Below are positions 61,180 through 64,000 of a stretch of DNA of 64,000 nucleotides, in pieces. This stretch comes from Aquabacterium sp963511655. GTDB lineage: Bacteria; Pseudomonadota; Gammaproteobacteria; Burkholderiales; Burkholderiaceae_C. The notes under the pieces were generated by a model. The model ran no database searches. It was not told the origin of the DNA and saw only the letters and a program-made list of their open reading frames with translations. Each line of letters starts with the position of its first letter. Position 1 is the first letter of the stretch. The stretch lies in the NCBI GenBank assembly GCA_963511655.1, contig CAUPJV010000001.1, positions 145,000-208,999 on the forward strand, given 5' to 3'. The position numbers were made by a program, and so were the translations under genes.

Positions 61180-62109
61180 GTGTCCGAATCAGATCCCAGT
61201 CGACCTTCCCGGGCCGACAAGCACCCCGAGCGTTCGCCGTCGGGCTCCCACCGGCGCCACCGTGATCGCGAGCGCGACCCCCGCAGCCTGTTTGTTCGCC
61301 TGGTGGAGTTCATCTCCCCGGGACCGGACTCGACCGCCGAGCTCATCCGAACCCTGGCCGATGCCGAGCATCGCGACCTGATCGAGCCTGAGTCGCGCGT
61401 CATGCTTGAGGGGGTCATCCGCATGGCCGGCATGAGCGTCGGCGACGTCATGGTCGCCGTTCGTCGCATGGACATGCTCGACATCAATGCGCCCTACGAC
61501 GAGTTGCTGGCCGCCGTGATCGACACCGGTCACTCCCGCTTCCCGGTTTTCGAAGACAGCCGCGACAACATCATCGGCCTGCTCATGGCCAAGGACCTGC
61601 TCAAACTGCAGCGTTCGCCTGACCTGAGCTTGCGCACCCTCTTGCGTCCTGCCTTTTTCGTGCCGGAATCCAAGGGCCTCAACGAGTTGTTGCGTGAGTT
61701 CCGCTCCAACCGAAGTCACCTTGCCATCGCCATCGACGAATTCGGCAAAACAGCGGGCCTCATCACCATCGAGGACGTGCTGGAGGAGATCGTCGGCGAG
61801 ATCGAAGACGAGTTCGACGACGACGACGGCCAATCCAGCATCTTCACGCTGGCCGACGGCAGCCAGCGTGTGGCAGGCGACACGCTCATCACCGACGTGA
61901 ACGAAACCTTCCAGGCGCAGTTGCCAGAGGAGGATTTCGACACCATCGGGGGGTTGATCGCGCACGAGCTGGGTCGGGTGCCTCGCCGCGGTGAGCAAGT
62001 CGAGCTGGGCGGACTGCGTTTCGTGGTGATGCTGGCGCGAGGCGGCTCGGTGCGCTGGTTCAAGGTGACTTCGGCACGCAGCCCCGCTGACGCAGCAGAG
62101 CATGCTTGA
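61180..62109 (+). CDS. CBS-domain protein of the CorC/HlyC family
   Basis: Soluble CorC-like protein of 309 residues, named for magnesium/cobalt efflux in enteric bacteria. After a charged N terminus (about 1-40) come an acidic helical region, paired CBS domains (about 75-200, with MVAVRRMDMLDINAPYDEL and AIAIDEFGKTAGLITIEDVL), EEIVGEIEDEFDDDD, and a C-terminal CorC/HlyC domain (about 220-300). No membrane segment. Start is GTG at 61180. It overlaps lnt by eight bases, the normal CorC-Lnt pairing. Confidence 0.93.
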   Translation: MSESDPSRPSRADKHPERSPSGSHRRHRDRERDPRSLFVRLVEFISPGPDSTAELIRTLADAEHRDLIEPESRVMLEGVIRMAGMSVGDVMVAVRRMDMLDINAPYDELLAAVIDTGHSRFPVFEDSRDNIIGLLMAKDLLKLQRSPDLSLRTLLRPAFFVPESKGLNELLREFRSNRSHLAIAIDEFGKTAGLITIEDVLEEIVGEIEDEFDDDDGQSSIFTLADGSQRVAGDTLITDVNETFQAQLPEEDFDTIGGLIAHELGRVPRRGEQVELGGLRFVVMLARGGSVRWFKVTSARSPADAAEHA

Positions 62110-63733
62110 GTCCGTGACGGGGGCAGGGCGGCGATCTTCTGCAAGCCGCTGTCTTTTGTCGTTGCTGGCTGGGGCTGTTCATGCGCTGGCCCTGTCTCCT
62201 TGGGTGGCGACGTGGGCTGGCTTGCCGGCGCTTTTGCAGTCACTGGCCCTGCTTGGTTTGCTGTGGTGCCTGGCTGGCGCGGGGAGCGCTCGACAGGGGG
62301 CCGTGAGCGCCTGGCTGTACGGCAGCGCCTGGCTGGTCGGGGCCACGGGCTGGATGTTCGTCAGCCTGCATCACTTCGGGGGCTTGCCGGCTTGGTTGGC
62401 GGCCTCGGCGGTGGGCCTGCTTTGCATGGCCTTGTCGGCCTACATGGCGCTGTTGGGGGCCGCCTGGGTGCGCTGGCGTCGGGGTGCTTCGGTCCCCGAT
62501 GCCGCCTTGTTCGGCGCGCTGTGGTTGCTGGCCGAGTTGGCTCGGGCGCTCGTGTTCACCGGTTTTCCCTGGGGGGCCAGTGGTTACGCCTTGATCGACA
62601 GCCCCTTCGACCGCCTGGCCCCGTGGCTGGGTGTGTACGGGCTGGGTTGGGTCTGGGCCAGCCTGGTGGCCTTGGCCGTTTTGGGGGTTTTGGAGGCACC
62701 AGTCGGTTCCGGTGCGTCGGTTGCTTCGGGCACATCGGGCACATCGAGCCCCTGGCGCCGTGCGCTCCTTGCCTGCGCCCCCTTGGCCGCGGTGGTGGGC
62801 CTGCTGGCCGCCTGGCCTGCCCCGGAGTTCACCCGTGCTCATGGCAGGCCCCTGAGCGTCGAGCTGCTGCAAAGCAACGTTCCGCAAGACGAAAAATTCG
62901 ATGCCGCTCGGCTGTCTGACATGTTGAACTGGCACGCCATGCAGCTGGCGCAGGCGCGTGGCGACCTGATCGTGGCCCCCGAGACCGCTATTCCTTTGCT
63001 GCCGGAGCAACTGCCTCCGGGTTTCTGGGACGCGGTGGTGGGCCTTTTTGGGCCGTCGACCGGCCGGGCCGCCTTGATCGGCGTGCCACTGGGCAGTTTC
63101 GAAGCGGGCTACAGCAACTCGGTGGTTGGCCTGGGGGGGCAGGGCCCGGGGTATCGCTACGACAAGCATCACCTGGTGCCCTTCGGTGAGTTCATCCCCA
63201 CCGGCTTTCGCTGGTTCGTCGACCTGATGAACATGCCGCTGGGTGATTTCTCGCGTGGCCCCTTGGCTGCGCCATCATTCGAAGTCGGGGGGCAGCGCGT
63301 GGCGCCCAACATCTGCTACGAGGATTTGTTCGGCGAGGAGCTGGCCACGCGCTTCATCGACGTCGATCGCGCGCCCACTTTGCTGGCCAACGTCAGCAAC
63401 CTCGCCTGGTTTGGTGACACGGTGGCGATCTTTCAGCACCTGCAGATCGCGCGCATGCGCTCGCTGGAGTTCCAGGTGCCCACGATCCGCTCGACCAACA
63501 CCGGCGCCACCGTGGTGATCGACCACCGCGGCGTCATCACCCACCGCATGCCCACGCAGACCCGAGGCGTGTTGCGCGCCGATGTGCAGGGCCAACTCGG
63601 GCGGACGCCCTTTGCGCAATGGGCAGGGCACCTTGGTTTGTGGCCGCTGATGCTGCTGGGGTTGACCGTGGCGGTGCTGTGCGCGCGACGAGGCGTTGCG
63701 GGGCGCGGTGCCGCAGCGCCGTCCATTCACTAG
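62102..63733 (+). CDS. lnt: Apolipoprotein N-acyltransferase Lnt
   Basis: Adds the third acyl chain to lipoproteins at the inner membrane. The 543-residue protein has six or more N-terminal membrane segments (about 14-215), then a periplasmic nitrilase-like domain. The triad is Glu in IVAPETAIPLLPEQL near 298, Lys in YRYDKHHLVPFGEF near 359 and Cys in APNICYEDLFGEE near 409. A final membrane segment lies near 507-528. It is coupled to the CorC-like gene upstream and followed by glyQ. Confidence 0.95.
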   Translation: MLESVTGAGRRSSASRCLLSLLAGAVHALALSPWVATWAGLPALLQSLALLGLLWCLAGAGSARQGAVSAWLYGSAWLVGATGWMFVSLHHFGGLPAWLAASAVGLLCMALSAYMALLGAAWVRWRRGASVPDAALFGALWLLAELARALVFTGFPWGASGYALIDSPFDRLAPWLGVYGLGWVWASLVALAVLGVLEAPVGSGASVASGTSGTSSPWRRALLACAPLAAVVGLLAAWPAPEFTRAHGRPLSVELLQSNVPQDEKFDAARLSDMLNWHAMQLAQARGDLIVAPETAIPLLPEQLPPGFWDAVVGLFGPSTGRAALIGVPLGSFEAGYSNSVVGLGGQGPGYRYDKHHLVPFGEFIPTGFRWFVDLMNMPLGDFSRGPLAAPSFEVGGQRVAPNICYEDLFGEELATRFIDVDRAPTLLANVSNLAWFGDTVAIFQHLQIARMRSLEFQVPTIRSTNTGATVVIDHRGVITHRMPTQTRGVLRADVQGQLGRTPFAQWAGHLGLWPLMLLGLTVAVLCARRGVAGRGAAAPSIH

Positions 63734-63824
63734 AATCCAGGGTTCGACTCCGTCACCCCTTTCCTCCCCACCGGCTGATCGGCGGCAGCGCCATGCGCAC
63801 CGCACCGGCCCACAAGGCAACAAC

Positions 63825-64000
63825 ATGCTGACCTTCCAGCAACTGATTCTTCGACTCCAGAGCTACTGGGATGCCCAAGGCTGCGCCCTGCTGCAGCCCT
63901 ACGACATGGAAGTCGGCGCGGGCACCAGTCACACCGCCACCTTCTTGCGCGCCATCGGCCCTGAGCCCTGGAAAGCAGCGTACGTGCAGCCCAGCCGCCG
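63825..64000 (+). CDS. glyQ: Glycyl-tRNA synthetase alpha subunit, 5' part (runs off right edge)
   Basis: The ATG at 63825 opens a frame reading LTFQQLILRLQSYWDAQG, then GCALLQPYDMEVGAG and TATFLRAIGPEPWKAAYVQP, which is the start of GlyQ, the catalytic subunit of the tetrameric bacterial glycyl-tRNA synthetase. About 58 codons are in the window and the rest lies beyond it. A TAGAAT box (63731-63736) overlaps the lnt stop codon and may be its -10 element. Confidence 0.95.
   Translation, partial: MLTFQQLILRLQSYWDAQGCALLQPYDMEVGAGTSHTATFLRAIGPEPWKAAYVQPSR

Overview
This 64 kb window is a high-GC, tightly packed bacterial chromosome segment. Gene content and order point to a betaproteobacterium of the order Burkholderiales, most like the Comamonadaceae/Aquabacterium-Leptothrix-Rubrivivax group. 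The main evidence is the run yceD-rpmF-plsX-fabH-fabD-fabG-acpP-fabF-rpoE-rseA-mucD-lepA-lepB-rnc-era-recO-pdxJ-acpS-nagZ, and the divergent rne/rluC pair followed by HAD, Rieske and SppA genes. Almost everything is core housekeeping. I saw no tRNA or rRNA gene, insertion sequence, prophage, attachment site or CRISPR array.

Layout. 1-4381 (minus) is the one clear accessory element: the first 1460 residues of a hybrid NRPS-PKS (adenylation, carrier, ketosynthase and acyltransferase domains) that runs off the left edge. 4736-8246 (plus) is dusA, guanine deaminase and adenine deaminase, followed by a large YbbP-type ABC permease (8297-10918). 10946-13967 (minus) is a small chemotaxis group: CheW, an exported barrel-like protein and a methyl-accepting chemotaxis protein. 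14169-22659 holds ychF, a UbiH-like hydroxylase with dsbC, and a minus-strand run of DUF3108, an M61 peptidase, DUF3429, an RsmI-like methylase and Maf. 22722-29541 is the YceD/L32/fatty-acid-synthesis cluster, in which acpP is bracketed by two terminator-like hairpins. 29592-33674 is the sigma-E envelope-stress group, apparently without rseB. 34016-41240 is the lepA-to-acpS run. 41302-45552 has NagZ, an acyl-CoA synthetase under a palindromic operator, and an orphan ATP-grasp enzyme. 45804-55319 has RNase E, RluC and their neighbours, through SppA, an HDOD protein, a chalcone-isomerase-like protein and CoaX. 55328-61077 (minus) has HslUV, a STAS-domain protein, a one-cysteine DksA and a histidine-rich COG0523 GTPase. 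61180-64000 has a CBS/CorC-like protein, Lnt and the start of glyQ.

How it fits together. The fab genes plus acpS make and activate the acyl carrier protein that feeds phospholipid synthesis through PlsX. RpoE/RseA/MucD, LepB, DsbC, Lnt, NagZ and the S49 and M61 peptidases serve the cell envelope. Rne, Rnc, RluC, DusA, Era, YchF and LepA serve RNA and ribosome function.

The least ordinary items are the proline-coded adenylation domain opening the NRPS-PKS, the perfect palindrome over the acyl-CoA synthetase promoter, the terminator hairpin that runs directly into the lepA start codon, the long rne leader, and the DksA/COG0523 pair. Domain, start-site and promoter calls come from reading the sequence only; no database search was run.
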